NCBI GenBank assembly: GCA_020445665.1
Contig: JAGRGD010000128.1
Span: 1-34,853 of the forward strand
Reading direction: 5' to 3'
DNA from: Rhodocyclaceae bacterium
GTDB lineage: Bacteria > Pseudomonadota > Gammaproteobacteria > Burkholderiales > Rhodocyclaceae
Length of the DNA stretch: 34,853 bases
The translations under genes were made by a program, and so were the position numbers. This document shows, one piece after another, positions 1 to 8,542 of the stretch (positions are counted from its first letter, which is position 1; each line of letters starts with the position of its first letter). Under the pieces are notes generated by a model that was not told the origin of the DNA, did no database searches, and saw only the letters and a program-made list of their open reading frames with translations.

Positions 1-798
1 GTCGAAGTCGAAGTGCATCACCACGAAGTGGCCACCGCCGGCCAGTGCGAGATCGGCACCAAGTTCAACACCCTGACCAAGCGTGCCGACTGGACGCAGG
101 TGCTGAAGTACATCGTGCACAACGTTGCCCACCAGTACGGCAAGACGGCCACCTTCATGCCGAAGCCGATCGTCGGCGACAACGGCTCGGGCATGCACGT
201 CCACCAGTCGATCTGGAAGGACGGCCAGAACCTCTTCGCCGGCAACGAGTATGCCGGCCTGTCCGAGATGGCCCTGTACTACATCGGCGGCATCATCAAG
301 CACGCCCGCGCCCTGAACGCGATCACCAACCCGGGCACCAACTCGTACAAGCGCCTGGTCCCGCACTACGAGGCACCGACCAAGCTGGCCTACTCGGCCC
401 GTAACCGTTCGGCCTCGATCCGGATCCCCTACACGGCCAATCCGAAGGGCCGCCGCCTCGAGACCCGCTTCCCGGATCCGCTGGCCAACCCGTACCTGTG
501 CTTCTCGGCCCTGCTGATGGCCGGTCTGGACGGCATCCAGAACAAGATCCACCCGGGCGATCCGGCCGACAAGAACCTGTACGACCTGCCGCCGGAAGAG
601 GATGCCAAGATCCCGACCGTCTGCCACAGCCTGGACATGGCGCTCGAGGCCCTCGACGCGGATCGCGAATTCCTGACCCGCGGTGGCGTGTTCTCGAACG
701 ACTTCCTCGACGCCTATATCGAGCTGAAGATGGAAGAGGTCAATCGTCTGCGTATCACGACCCACCCGGTCGAGTTCGACATGTACTACAGCTCCTGA
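1..798 (+). CDS. glnA: Glutamine synthetase type I, C-terminal part (5' end outside window)
   Basis: Makes glutamine from glutamate, ammonia and ATP; central enzyme of ammonium assimilation in the cytoplasm. The reading frame is open from base 1, so about the last 265 residues of a roughly 470-residue enzyme are present. Visible family signatures include the [14 protein letters not shown] catalytic segment, [10 protein letters not shown], the [12 protein letters not shown] loop and [10 protein letters not shown]. The adenylylation motif NLYDLPPEE is intact, its tyrosine codon at 580-582, so activity is expected to be tuned by GlnE adenylylation. The C-terminus [11 protein letters not shown] is typical of the GSI-beta enzyme. 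A strong terminator follows, so ntrBC downstream is probably not co-transcribed by default. The promoter lies outside the window. Confidence 0.98.
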   Translation, partial: VEVEVHHHEVATAGQCEIGTKFNTLTKRADWTQVLKYIVHNVAHQYGKTATFMPKPIVGDNGSGMHVHQSIWKDGQNLFAGNEYAGLSEMALYYIGGIIKHARALNAITNPGTNSYKRLVPHYEAPTKLAYSARNRSASIRIPYTANPKGRRLETRFPDPLANPYLCFSALLMAGLDGIQNKIHPGDPADKNLYDLPPEEDAKIPTVCHSLDMALEALDADREFLTRGGVFSNDFLDAYIELKMEEVNRLRITTHPVEFDMYYSS

Positions 799-817
799 TC
801 TCTCCGGATCACGGACG

Positions 818-846
818 AAAAGGACGGGCCTGGCCCGTCCTTTTTT
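818..846 (+). terminator. Rho-independent terminator of glnA
   Basis: Perfect inverted repeat AAAAGGACGGGCC / GGCCCGTCCTTTT around a single T, followed by further T residues (run of six at 841-846). It begins 19 bases after the glnA stop codon. The GC-rich core plus U-tract is a classical intrinsic terminator. Confidence 0.93.
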
Positions 847-854
847 CTTGTCGT

Positions 855-883
855 TTGCATTTGCAGGCCCGCCTTCCTACACT
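855..883 (+). promoter_or_regulatory. Sigma-70-type promoter for the DUF4124 gene
   Basis: TTGCAT (855-860) and TACACT (878-883) are separated by 17 bases, directly after the glnA terminator and about 30 bases before the next start codon. Position and spacing fit a housekeeping promoter. No experimental start is known. Confidence 0.5.
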
Positions 884-914
884 CGGAGGCCGTGTACACG
901 GGAGTTTTCGAGCG

Positions 915-1370
915 ATGCGAAAGATCGGCGTGATTGCTTTGGCATGGGTGCTGCCGTGGGCGGGTGCTCAGGCCGCCATCTACAAGTGTGTCGATTCGCA
1001 GGGGCGCGTGACCTACACGAACGACAACACCAACAGCAAGGGGTGTTCCCAGCTCGAGGAAGACCTCCCCGTGTCGTCGGTGCCGGCGCTGCGCCCACCG
1101 CCGCCCGCGAAGGATTTTCCGCGGGTCAGTCCCGACCAGCAGAAGGCCCGAGACGACAGCCGCCGGAACATCCTCGAGGAGGAGCTGGCGGCCGAGCAGA
1201 CGGCCCTCGATTCGGCACAGAAGGCGCTGGCCGAGCAGGAGGGCATTCGCCTCGGGAGTGAGCGCAACTACCAGCGCAAACTCGATCGGCTGAAGCCCTT
1301 CCAGGACCAGGTCGAACTGCACCAGCGGAACGTCGAGGCGCTCCAGAAGGAAATCTCCAACCTCCGCTGA
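915..1370 (+). CDS. DUF4124-domain exported protein
   Basis: Protein of 151 residues with an N-terminal signal peptide (MRKIGVIALAWVLPWAGAQA, cleavage expected near residue 20), followed at once by the DUF4124 signature IYKCVDSQGRVTYTND. The middle is proline-rich (PALRPPPPAK). The C-terminal half (about 75-151) is highly charged and heptad-like, rich in E, Q, K and L, and likely a coiled coil. The frame stays open upstream, but this ATG is where the signal peptide begins. The function of the family is unknown; it is a periplasmic or envelope protein. It lies between glnA and ntrB, the family's common place in related betaproteobacteria as I recall it. It has its own promoter and is probably not needed for nitrogen signalling. 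Confidence 0.85.
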   Translation: MRKIGVIALAWVLPWAGAQAAIYKCVDSQGRVTYTNDNTNSKGCSQLEEDLPVSSVPALRPPPPAKDFPRVSPDQQKARDDSRRNILEEELAAEQTALDSAQKALAEQEGIRLGSERNYQRKLDRLKPFQDQVELHQRNVEALQKEISNLR

Positions 1371-1413
1371 AACGGCTTCGTGCAGTGGCTTGCTTCTTGC
1401 TCGCCCGTCGGCC

Positions 1414-2490
1414 ATGCCAGACATCGACACGACCCAGCGATCCATCGAGGACCTCTGTGCGGGGCTTGGCCTGCTCGCCTCCGCAGTTGTCCTCCTTGAT
1501 GACGCCAAACGCATCCGCTATCTCAACCCGGGCGCCGAGAACCTGTTCGAGGTCAGCCATCGAAAACTGGCCGGCTTTCCGCTCGCCGAACTGATCGGGC
1601 AGTCCCCGGAACTCGATGCATCGATCGAGAACGCCCTGTACAACAACTGGAGCTACACCGGCCACGACCTGCAGGTGGAGCGACCGGGGGGCGAGGTGCT
1701 GCGCCTCGACTGCACCGTGAGTCCGGTGGACGAGGGCAGCCTGCGGCTGTTGCTGGAGTTTCGCCCGATCGACGCCCAGCTTCGGGTCGCGCGGGAGGAA
1801 CAGCTCGCCCAGCAGCAGAAGGCCAATCGGGAGCTGATGCGCAATCTGGCCCACGAAATCAAGAATCCCCTCGGTGGCATCCGCGGCTCGGCCCAGCTGC
1901 TGGCCCGCGAGCTGTCCGACCCGGCGCTTCGGGAATACACCGAAGTGATCATTGCAGAAGCGGACCGTCTGCAGGACCTCATGAACCGGCTGCTGTCAGC
2001 CCGGGCGATGACCCGGCCGGCGCTGATCAATGCCCATGACGTTCTGGAGCGGGTGCGGCGCCTGGTGCGGGCCGAGTTTCCCGCCGTCAGCATCCGGCGC
2101 GACTATGACACCAGCCTGCCCGAGCTGATGGGGGACCGGGAGCAGCTGATTCAGGCCATCCTCAACATTGCCCGCAATTCGGCCCAGGCCCTGGAGGGGC
2201 AGGGCGAGATCGTCCTGCGCACGCGGGCTGCGCGCCAGGTTACCTTCGCGAAGCGTCGCCACAAGTTGGCACTGGAATTGCAAGTCATCGACAACGGTCC
2301 GGGGATCCCGGAAGCCATTCGTCATACCCTGTTCTATCCGCTGGTTTCCGGGCGGGAAGGTGGGAGCGGCCTGGGCCTCTCCATTGCCCAGACCTTCGTC
2401 GAACAGCACCAGGGCATGATCGAGGTGGACAGCCGGCCGGGCCGAACGTGTTTCACGGTGCTTCTGCCCGTGACAACCGCCGAGTCTTGA
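1414..2490 (+). CDS. glnL: Nitrogen regulation sensor histidine kinase NtrB (NRII)
   Basis: Phosphorylates or dephosphorylates NtrC in response to nitrogen status, with PII protein controlling the switch; cytoplasmic. From this ATG the protein has 358 residues, close to the family norm (about 350). Order: PAS sensor (about 10-120), dimerisation/phosphoacceptor domain with H-box NLAHEIKNPLGG (His147), then HATPase with N-box ILNIARNSAQAL, DNGPGIP and the G-box GGSGLGLSIAQ. A TTG start 24 bases upstream is possible but has no support. It lies directly upstream of ntrC, 67 bases apart, with an NtrC box in the gap. Also called ntrB. Confidence 0.96.
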   Translation: MPDIDTTQRSIEDLCAGLGLLASAVVLLDDAKRIRYLNPGAENLFEVSHRKLAGFPLAELIGQSPELDASIENALYNNWSYTGHDLQVERPGGEVLRLDCTVSPVDEGSLRLLLEFRPIDAQLRVAREEQLAQQQKANRELMRNLAHEIKNPLGGIRGSAQLLARELSDPALREYTEVIIAEADRLQDLMNRLLSARAMTRPALINAHDVLERVRRLVRAEFPAVSIRRDYDTSLPELMGDREQLIQAILNIARNSAQALEGQGEIVLRTRAARQVTFAKRRHKLALELQVIDNGPGIPEAIRHTLFYPLVSGREGGSGLGLSIAQTFVEQHQGMIEVDSRPGRTCFTVLLPVTTAES

Positions 2491-2507
2491 TGCACCGTTG
2501 TGGTGCA
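2491..2507. promoter_or_regulatory. NtrC-binding site between ntrB and ntrC
   Basis: TGCACC-GTTGT-GGTGCA is a perfect dyad that matches the NtrC consensus TGCACC-N5-GGTGCA at every specified position. It starts at the base after the ntrB stop codon. It suggests that NtrC controls its own expression from inside the operon. Confidence 0.75.
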
Positions 2508-2520
2508 GCATACGCAACCC

Positions 2521-2545
2521 GGCATCCGCTTCTGGTGCGGATGCC
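2521..2545 (+). other. Stem-loop in the ntrB-ntrC gap
   Basis: GGCATCCGC and GCGGATGCC form a perfect 9-bp stem with a 7-base loop, ending 12 bases before the ntrC start. There is no T-tract, so it is not a classical terminator. It may affect ntrC translation or transcript stability. Confidence 0.55.
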
Positions 2546-2557
2546 CCAAAACGGTGA

Positions 2558-4000
2558 ATGATGACGATGAGCAATGCCGTCTGGATCGTAGATGACGATC
2601 GTTCGATACGGTGGGTCCTCGAGAAGGCCCTGGCCCGAGAAGGCATCGATCACCGGAGCTTCTCGACGGCCCGAGAAGCGCTCGATGCGATTGAGCGCGA
2701 CGCCGACGCCCCGCAGGCACTGGTGTCTGACATCCGGATGCCCGGCGAGTCGGGCCTGGATCTGTTGCGAGAGGTCAAGGAGCGCTTCCCGCAGCTACCG
2801 GTGATCATCATGACCGCCTATTCGGACCTGGACAGCGCAGTGGCCGCCTTCCAGGGCGGTGCCTTCGAGTATCTGCCAAAGCCCTTCGATGTGGATCAGG
2901 CGGTCAGTCTGGTGCGGAGGGCCCTGGACCAGGGCGCGATGCAGGCGGGGGGCAAGGAGGAGGAACTGCTCGCCCCCGAGATCCTGGGCCAGGCGCCGGC
3001 GATGCAGGAGGTTTTCCGGGCCATCGGGCGACTGTCCCAGTCCCATGCCACGGTCCTGATCACCGGCGAGTCGGGCAGCGGCAAGGAACTGGTTGCCCGG
3101 GCCCTGCACCGCCACAGTCCCCGCCGCGATGCCCCCTTTGTTGCCATCAACACCGCCGCGATTCCGCGCGAACTGCTCGAGTCCGAGCTGTTCGGCCACG
3201 AGCGCGGCGCCTTCACCGGTGCGACCGCGCAGCGGCGAGGGCGATTCGAGCAGGCCGAGGGCGGGACCCTCTTTCTCGACGAGATCGGCGACATGCCGGC
3301 CGAACTGCAGACCCGCCTGCTGCGGGTGCTGTCGGACGGCCACTACTATCGTGTGGGGGGGCACCAGCCGATCCGCGCCAACGTCCGGGTCATCGCCGCC
3401 ACCCATCAGAACCTGGACGAGCGCGTCAAGCAGGGCCTCTTCCGGGAAGACCTCTTTCACCGGCTCAACGTGATCCGCCTGCGTCTGCCGCCGCTGCGCG
3501 AACGTCGCGAGGACATCCCGCTGCTGGCGCGCCACTTCCTGCAGAAGAGCGCACGGGAGCTGGGTGGCGAGGCAAAGCGGCTGACCGAGTCGGCGCTGCG
3601 CCACATGCAGGGGCAGAGCTTTCCCGGCAATGTGCGCCAACTCGAGAACGTCTGTCACTGGTTGACCGTGATGGCGCCGGGCCAGAGCGTGGATCTGGCG
3701 GACCTGCCCAGTGAGCTGAGGGAATCCGAAACCGTCGCGCTGCCGGGAGGCGACTGGTTGTCCGCGCTGGCCGCCGAGGCCGACCGGCTGCTGGTCGAGT
3801 CGCCGGGCGAGGTGCATGAGCGCCTGCAGAAGGACTTCGAGCGGGTTCTGATCCGGCGCGCGCTGCACGCCACCGGCGATCGCCGGGTCGAGGCCGCGCA
3901 GCTGCTCGGCCTGGGGCGCAATACGATCACACGCAAGATCCAGGAACTGGGTCTCGACGAGGACAAAGCGGCCGCCCACGAAGGCGCGGGCGGCGGCTGA
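2558..4000 (+). CDS. glnG: Nitrogen response regulator NtrC (NRI), sigma-54 activator
   Basis: Enhancer-binding protein that, when phosphorylated by NtrB, hydrolyses ATP to open sigma-54 promoters of nitrogen genes such as glnA and amt. Receiver domain at about 5-120 with acidic pocket VDDD and phosphoacceptor Asp58 in SDIRMPG. The AAA+ domain follows (about 140-380) with Walker A GESGSGKE, the sigma-54 contact loop GAFTGA and Walker B GTLFLDEIGD. The C-terminal Fis-type helix-turn-helix includes AAQLLGLGRNTITRKIQEL. It has 480 residues from this ATG; a start three codons in (2567, giving Asp55) is equally plausible because neither has a clear ribosome site. Tandem with ntrB. Also called ntrC. 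Confidence 0.97.
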   Translation: MMTMSNAVWIVDDDRSIRWVLEKALAREGIDHRSFSTAREALDAIERDADAPQALVSDIRMPGESGLDLLREVKERFPQLPVIIMTAYSDLDSAVAAFQGGAFEYLPKPFDVDQAVSLVRRALDQGAMQAGGKEEELLAPEILGQAPAMQEVFRAIGRLSQSHATVLITGESGSGKELVARALHRHSPRRDAPFVAINTAAIPRELLESELFGHERGAFTGATAQRRGRFEQAEGGTLFLDEIGDMPAELQTRLLRVLSDGHYYRVGGHQPIRANVRVIAATHQNLDERVKQGLFREDLFHRLNVIRLRLPPLRERREDIPLLARHFLQKSARELGGEAKRLTESALRHMQGQSFPGNVRQLENVCHWLTVMAPGQSVDLADLPSELRESETVALPGGDWLSALAAEADRLLVESPGEVHERLQKDFERVLIRRALHATGDRRVEAAQLLGLGRNTITRKIQELGLDEDKAAAHEGAGGG

Positions 4001-4035
4001 AGTCGACCCGGCTGGCCCCACGCCGGCCGGCCCCC

Positions 4036-4065
4036 TTGGCAGCGCGCGTAGCGGGCGACGATAAT
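4036..4065 (+). promoter_or_regulatory. Sigma-70-type promoter for birA-coaX
   Basis: TTGGCA (4036-4041) and GATAAT (4060-4065) with an 18-base spacer, ending 29 bases before the birA start. It marks a new transcription unit after ntrC. Confidence 0.55.
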
Positions 4066-4094
4066 CGGCAGCCGATCCCCTACGCCGAGGCCCC

Positions 4095-4895
4095 ATGCCT
4101 GCCAAGGACCGACTGGACACTTCCGTCATCGACGCCGCGCTTGGCGCGCGCGTCTCCCGCTTCGGGCTCCAGGTTCTGGAGGCCTGCGAATCCACCAATA
4201 CCTGCCTGCGTGATGCGCCGCCGCCGGATGACGGCCGCATCCATGTCGTGGCCTGCGAGTCACAGACAGCTGGTCGCGGTCGGCGGGGTCGCACCTGGGT
4301 CTCGCGGCCGGGCGAGAGCCTGACCTTCTCGATGCTGTGGCGCTTCGCGGCCGGTGCGCCGGTGCCCGCTGGCCTCTCCCTGGTCGCCGGCGTGGCGCTT
4401 GCGCGCTGCCTGGAGCGGCTGGGAGTCGATGGGGTGCAGCTCAAGTGGCCCAACGACGTGCTCGTGCTCGGGCGCAAGCTCGCCGGCATTCTGGTCGAGC
4501 TGGTGCCCGGCCGTGGCCGCACGCCGGCGGCCGTGATCGGAATCGGCATCAATGTCGGCAGTCTCGACCGCGACGCGTTGCCTGCGGGCGTGGACGCGTG
4601 CGCCCTCGCCGACGTGATGGCGCAGGTGCCGTCGCGCAGTGCCTTGCTGGCCGCGCTGCTGGCCGACTTCGACGATCTGCTGGGCACCTATGAGGCGACC
4701 GGGTTTCCCGCCCTGCGTCAGGCCTGGGAGCAGCGCAACGCCCACGCCGGGCTGCCGGTCGAGATCAGCGGCGAGGCGCGGGAGATCGTCGGCACCTGCC
4801 TGGGCGTCGATGCCGATGGCGCGCTCCGGATTGCCACCGACGCCGGCGAGACCCGGGTGCTGGCCGGCGAGGTGTCCCTGAGGCCGGTGGCGTGA
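4095..4895 (+). CDS. birA: Biotin--[acetyl-CoA-carboxylase] ligase, monofunctional
   Basis: Attaches biotin to the lysine of biotin carboxyl carrier domains through biotinyl-AMP. The 266-residue protein opens directly into the catalytic domain: ESTNT (about 32-36), the biotinyl-AMP loop GRGRRG (60-65), KWPNDVL, AGILVE and GIGINV, then a small C-terminal SH3-like domain (from about residue 215). The N-terminal winged helix of the E. coli BirA repressor is absent, so this is a class I ligase and should not repress biotin genes. Its last four bases overlap the coaX start (GTGA), which indicates translational coupling. Confidence 0.95.
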   Translation: MPAKDRLDTSVIDAALGARVSRFGLQVLEACESTNTCLRDAPPPDDGRIHVVACESQTAGRGRRGRTWVSRPGESLTFSMLWRFAAGAPVPAGLSLVAGVALARCLERLGVDGVQLKWPNDVLVLGRKLAGILVELVPGRGRTPAAVIGIGINVGSLDRDALPAGVDACALADVMAQVPSRSALLAALLADFDDLLGTYEATGFPALRQAWEQRNAHAGLPVEISGEAREIVGTCLGVDADGALRIATDAGETRVLAGEVSLRPVA

Positions 4896-5623
4896 ACCTG
4901 CTCCTCGATCTGGGCAATACGCGGCTGAAGTGGGGCCTGCACGACGGTCGTATCTGGCACGGGCGCGGCGCCTGCGATTATGACGACCTCGCCGCCCTCT
5001 CGTCCCGCCTGGCCGGATCCGCGGCGCCGGTCCGGGCCATCGGGACCAACGTCGCCGGGCCGGCGGCAGCCGAGGCCGTCGCCGCCGTGTTGCCAGAAGG
5101 GCTGCCGCTCCACTGGAACCGGCCGGCACGCCTGCAGTGCGGGGTCCGCAACGGCTATCTCGATGAGGCCCAACTGGGTGCCGATCGCTGGGCGGCCCTG
5201 ATCGGCGCCCGGCTTGTTCATCCGGGTGCCGCCCTGGTCGTGATGGCGGGCACCGCCACGACCGTGGACCTGCTGACGGCGGATGGCGATTTCCTCGGCG
5301 GGCTGATCCTGCCGGGCCTGGCCCTGATGCGGCGCTCGCTGGCCCGCGACACGGCCGACCTGCCGTTCGCCGATGGCGCCTTCGATGCGTTCCCCCGCCG
5401 AACCGAGGACGCCATCGTCAGCGGCTGCCTGGAGGCCCAGGCGGGCGCCATCGAGCGGATGTTCGTTCGCCTTACGGCAGAGCACGATGCGCTCTGTCTG
5501 CTCGGGGGCGGCGCGGCGGCAGCCATTGCGCCCCATCTGTCGATCCCGCTCCGCCAGGTGGACAACCTCGTCCTGGACGGGCTGGCGCAGATCGCCGCAG
5601 AACGGGCTAACATCACGCCCTGA
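4892..5623 (+). CDS. coaX: Type III pantothenate kinase
   Basis: First step of coenzyme A synthesis: pantothenate plus ATP to 4'-phosphopantothenate. This 243-residue cytoplasmic enzyme belongs to the ASKHA fold type III family, which is not feedback-inhibited by CoA. Visible signatures: nucleotide-binding [10 protein letters not shown] (6-15), [11 protein letters not shown] in the pantothenate site, and GTATTVDLL followed by [10 protein letters not shown]. It starts with GTG inside the birA stop codon (GTGA overlap). The birA-coaX pairing is common in betaproteobacteria. Confidence 0.95.
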   Translation: MNLLLDLGNTRLKWGLHDGRIWHGRGACDYDDLAALSSRLAGSAAPVRAIGTNVAGPAAAEAVAAVLPEGLPLHWNRPARLQCGVRNGYLDEAQLGADRWAALIGARLVHPGAALVVMAGTATTVDLLTADGDFLGGLILPGLALMRRSLARDTADLPFADGAFDAFPRRTEDAIVSGCLEAQAGAIERMFVRLTAEHDALCLLGGGAAAAIAPHLSIPLRQVDNLVLDGLAQIAAERANITP

Positions 5624-5632
5624 GGCCGATCC

Positions 5633-5650
5633 GGGCGGCGATGGCCGCCC
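5633..5650 (+). other. Stem-loop between coaX and the trpB2-type gene
   Basis: GGGCGGC-GATG-GCCGCCC makes a perfect 7-bp stem with a four-base loop, six bases before the AGGAGG ribosome site of the next gene. No T-tract follows. It may mark the end of the birA-coaX message or shape ribosome access. Confidence 0.45.
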
Positions 5651-5670
5651 CTGTTCAGGAGGACTGTGTC

Positions 5671-7041
5671 ATGGATGATGCTCGCGTCATGCTCGAGACC
5701 CACGAGATGCCGACCCACTGGTACAACGTGGTGGCCGACATGTCGACGCCACCGTCGCCGCCCCTGGGGCCGGATGGCAACCCGGCTACCCCCGAACAGA
5801 TGGGCGCGATCTTTCCCGGCCAGATCCTCGAGCAGGAGATGAGTGCCGAGCGCTGGATTCCGATCCCCGAGGCGGTGCGCGAGGTCTACAAGATCTGGCG
5901 TCCCAGCCCGCTGATGCGCGCGGTGCGCCTCGAGAAGGCCCTGGATACGCCGGCGCGCATCTACTTCAAGTACGAAGGCGTGTCCCCGGCTGGCTCCCAC
6001 AAGCCGAACTCTGCGGTTCCCCAGGCCTACTACAACCGGGAGGCCGGTATCCGCCGCCTGACCACCGAAACCGGGGCCGGGCAGTGGGGCTCGTCCATCA
6101 GCTTCGCAGGTCAGATGTTCGGCCTCGAGGTGCGGGTCTATATGGTCAAGGTCAGCTACGGCCAGAAGCCCTACCGCCGCCTGATGATGCAGACCTGGGG
6201 TGCCGAGGTGTTCGCCAGCCCGTCCGAGCTCACCGAGACCGGCCGCCGCATCCTGTCGCAGGATCCGGACAGCCCGGGCTCGCTCGGGATTGCCATCTCG
6301 GAGGCGGTCGAGGAGGCGGCCGGGCGCGCCGACACCAACTACACCCTCGGCTCGGTGCTGAACCACGTCCTGCTGCACCAGACCGTGATCGGCCTCGAGG
6401 CGAAGAAGCAGTTCGACAAGATCGGCGCCTACCCGGACGTGATCTTCGGTCCCTGCGGTGGCGGCTCGAGCTTCGGCGGTATCGCCTTTCCGTTTCTTGC
6501 CGACAAGGCGGCCGGGGAGAAGCGGGCCGAAGGCCTGCGCTGCGTCGCGGTGGAGCCCAGCTCCTGCCCGACCCTGACCAAGGGGGCGTATGCCTACGAT
6601 TTCGGGGACGCCTCCGGCTTCACGCCGCTGATGAAGATGTACACCCTGGGCCACGACTTCATGCCGCCGGGCATCCACGCTGGCGGACTGCGTTATCACG
6701 GGGACTCGCCGCTGGTCTCCCAGCTCTACCACGAAGGCCTGCTCGAGGCCGTGGCCGTGCCCCAGGTCGAGACTTTCGAGGCCGGACTGCTGTTCGCCCG
6801 CAACGAAGGCATCATTCCGGCGCCGGAGTCCTGCCACGCCATCCGTGCGACGATCGACGAGGCCCTGCGCTGCCGCGAGCGCGGCGAGCCGAAGACCCTG
6901 CTCTTCAACCTGACCGGCCATGGGCACTTCGACATGAGTGCCTACGAGCGGATGCTCGCCGGCCAGCTGGAGAACTTCGACTACCCCGCCGAAGCGATCG
7001 CCAGCTCGCTGGCCCACCTGCCGAAGCTGAACGAGGGGTAG
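5671..7041 (+). CDS. TrpB2-type tryptophan synthase beta chain
   Basis: PLP-dependent enzyme that joins indole and serine to tryptophan. The 456 residues and long N-terminal extension ([20 protein letters not shown]) mark the TrpB2 subgroup rather than the usual TrpA-bound TrpB1 (about 400 residues). The PLP lysine lies in GSHKPNSA. The phosphate-binding glycine loop is [17 protein letters not shown] and GLRYHGDSP are further family segments. The start is set by AGGAGG at 5657-5662, eight bases upstream; an ATG at 5641 has no such site. No trpA is adjacent, which is usual for TrpB2. The role may be salvage of free indole; that part is inference. Confidence 0.88.
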   Translation: MDDARVMLETHEMPTHWYNVVADMSTPPSPPLGPDGNPATPEQMGAIFPGQILEQEMSAERWIPIPEAVREVYKIWRPSPLMRAVRLEKALDTPARIYFKYEGVSPAGSHKPNSAVPQAYYNREAGIRRLTTETGAGQWGSSISFAGQMFGLEVRVYMVKVSYGQKPYRRLMMQTWGAEVFASPSELTETGRRILSQDPDSPGSLGIAISEAVEEAAGRADTNYTLGSVLNHVLLHQTVIGLEAKKQFDKIGAYPDVIFGPCGGGSSFGGIAFPFLADKAAGEKRAEGLRCVAVEPSSCPTLTKGAYAYDFGDASGFTPLMKMYTLGHDFMPPGIHAGGLRYHGDSPLVSQLYHEGLLEAVAVPQVETFEAGLLFARNEGIIPAPESCHAIRATIDEALRCRERGEPKTLLFNLTGHGHFDMSAYERMLAGQLENFDYPAEAIASSLAHLPKLNEG

Positions 7042-7048
7042 TCGCCCG

Positions 7049-7795
7049 GTGGCTCGCGTCCTGTTTTTCGTTCTGCTGTTCCTCAATGGTCTGGTGTTCG
7101 CCGGCCTGGCCGGCTGGCTCGGCGCTCCGAGTCAGCCCCGCGGCGAAGCGGAGCGCCTGACCAACCAGCTGCGCCCCGAGACCATCCACCTGCTGAGCGC
7201 CGCCGAACTGGCGGCGGTGCCGCCGCCCGAGCCTGTGGCCGAAGTGCAGGTGGATGCCGAACCCGTGCCGGCCGAGGCTGCGCCCGAGCCGCCACCCGAT
7301 CCGCCGCCTGCGGTCGCCCTGCCGGAGCCCGCGCCGGTTCCGATGGCCTGCGTTCGCTTTATCGGCCTTGATGAGGAGCGCGCCGGGGCGCTGACCCGGA
7401 TGGGGCAGGCGGCATCGGGCGATCTGGTCATCGACGATCGGTCCGATCTGGTTCCCACCTCCTGGTGGGTGCATGTCCCGCCCCAGGCGTCCCGGCGGGC
7501 CGCCGAGCTGCGTGTGACGCAGATTCGCGCGCGGGGCATCGACGACCTCTTCATCCTGCAGGATGAAGGGCCCTTCCAGTACGCGATCTCGCTGGGCCTG
7601 TTCAAGAACGAAGCGTCGGCCAAGGTGCATCTGGGCCGACTGGAGAAGCGGGGCGTCCAGGGTGGCGTGATCACGCCGCGGGGCAGCCAGGTTCACACCG
7701 TGGAAATGCGGGGCCCGGCCGATGTGCTGTCGTCCCTCGCCAGCGATTCCGCCGTCGCGTTCGCAGACCTCGAACGGGAAGCCTGTGCCCCCTGA
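7049..7795 (+). CDS. SPOR-domain-like membrane-anchored protein
   Basis: Protein of 248 residues starting with GTG 8 bases after the trpB2-type stop. One N-terminal membrane helix (about 3-24, [22 protein letters not shown]) acts as anchor. A long proline/glutamate/alanine linker follows (about 65-105, PPPEPVAEV and PPPDPPPAV). The C-terminal part has a SPOR-type pattern, [23 protein letters not shown], a fold that binds denuded septal peptidoglycan. It is probably a periplasmic cell-envelope or division protein. The presence of zapD two genes on fits a division theme, though the gene order alone does not prove it. Confidence 0.75.
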   Translation: MARVLFFVLLFLNGLVFAGLAGWLGAPSQPRGEAERLTNQLRPETIHLLSAAELAAVPPPEPVAEVQVDAEPVPAEAAPEPPPDPPPAVALPEPAPVPMACVRFIGLDEERAGALTRMGQAASGDLVIDDRSDLVPTSWWVHVPPQASRRAAELRVTQIRARGIDDLFILQDEGPFQYAISLGLFKNEASAKVHLGRLEKRGVQGGVITPRGSQVHTVEMRGPADVLSSLASDSAVAFADLEREACAP

Positions 7796-7829
7796 TCACC
7801 ATGTGGCGGGCTGCGACGGCGGGCAGCAC

Positions 7830-8429
7830 ATGCCGGTCATCGGCCTCACCGGGGGTATCGGCAGTGGCAAGAGTGCCGCGGCCGATGCCTTCGAGCGACT
7901 CGGGGCCGCGGTAGTGGATACCGATCGGATCGCTCACCGGCTCACCGCTGCCGGCGGGGACGCGATGGCTGCGATCGTCGCCCGCTTCGGCCCCGGCCTG
8001 GCGGGACCGGACGGCGCCCTGGACCGGGCGGCAATGCGGGCGCTGGTGTTTGCCGACGCCGACGCCCGCGAGGCCCTCGAAGCCATTCTCCATCCGATGA
8101 TTCGCGAGGCCGCAGCGCGGGAGATCGGCGCCGCGCAGGCGCCGTACGCGATGCTGGTCGTGCCGCTGCTGGTCGAGTCCGGCGACTACCGGCAGCGGGT
8201 GGACCGGATCTGCGTCGTCGATGTGCCCGAGGGGCTCCAGGTGGCGCGGGTGATGGCTCGAAATGGCTTTGACGAGGCGCGGGTGCGCGCCATCATGGCG
8301 GCCCAGGCCAGTCGCCAGGCACGCCTTGCGGCGGCCGACGACGTGATCGACAACCGGGGTAGCCTGGCCGAACTGGAAACCCGGGTCGCCGAGCTTGACG
8401 CCCGCTACCGGCGGCTCCGCGCATGTTGA
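7830..8429 (+). CDS. coaE: Dephospho-CoA kinase
   Basis: Last step of CoA synthesis: phosphorylates the 3'-hydroxyl of dephospho-CoA. P-loop GGIGSGKS near the N-terminus (residues 8-15), the substrate segment [18 protein letters not shown], and VVPLLVES in the lid/core region. Length 199 residues, normal for the family. The ATG is chosen because [14 protein letters not shown] is the canonical N-terminus, although the frame stays open upstream into the SPOR gene. It precedes zapD and yacG, as in many proteobacteria. Confidence 0.95.
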   Translation: MPVIGLTGGIGSGKSAAADAFERLGAAVVDTDRIAHRLTAAGGDAMAAIVARFGPGLAGPDGALDRAAMRALVFADADAREALEAILHPMIREAAAREIGAAQAPYAMLVVPLLVESGDYRQRVDRICVVDVPEGLQVARVMARNGFDEARVRAIMAAQASRQARLAAADDVIDNRGSLAELETRVAELDARYRRLRAC

Positions 8430-8491
8430 TGCGCGCGCCCGGAAGGCCCATCCCCGCGCGCTCCGGGCCGCCGGGGGGTGCCGGAGCCCTG

Positions 8492-8500
8492 TGCTATGAT
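8492..8500 (+). promoter_or_regulatory. Extended -10 promoter for zapD
   Basis: TGCTATGAT fits the extended -10 pattern TGN-TATAAT with five of six hexamer bases. It lies 43 bases upstream of the chosen zapD start; no good -35 is seen, as is usual for extended -10 promoters. Confidence 0.45.
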
Positions 8501-8542
8501 CGGCCGCACTTCCGAACTGCCAACGATGTCGAGCCCAATCCG

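Noticed and set aside
498-914. Upstream extension of the DUF4124 frame (290-residue version)
   Set aside because: It overlaps glnA in another frame, has arginine/proline-rich non-protein-like content, and the signal peptide begins at 915.
5269-7086. Long minus-strand frame opposite coaX and the trpB2-type gene
   Set aside because: Antisense shadow of two well-supported genes, with no motif or ribosome site.
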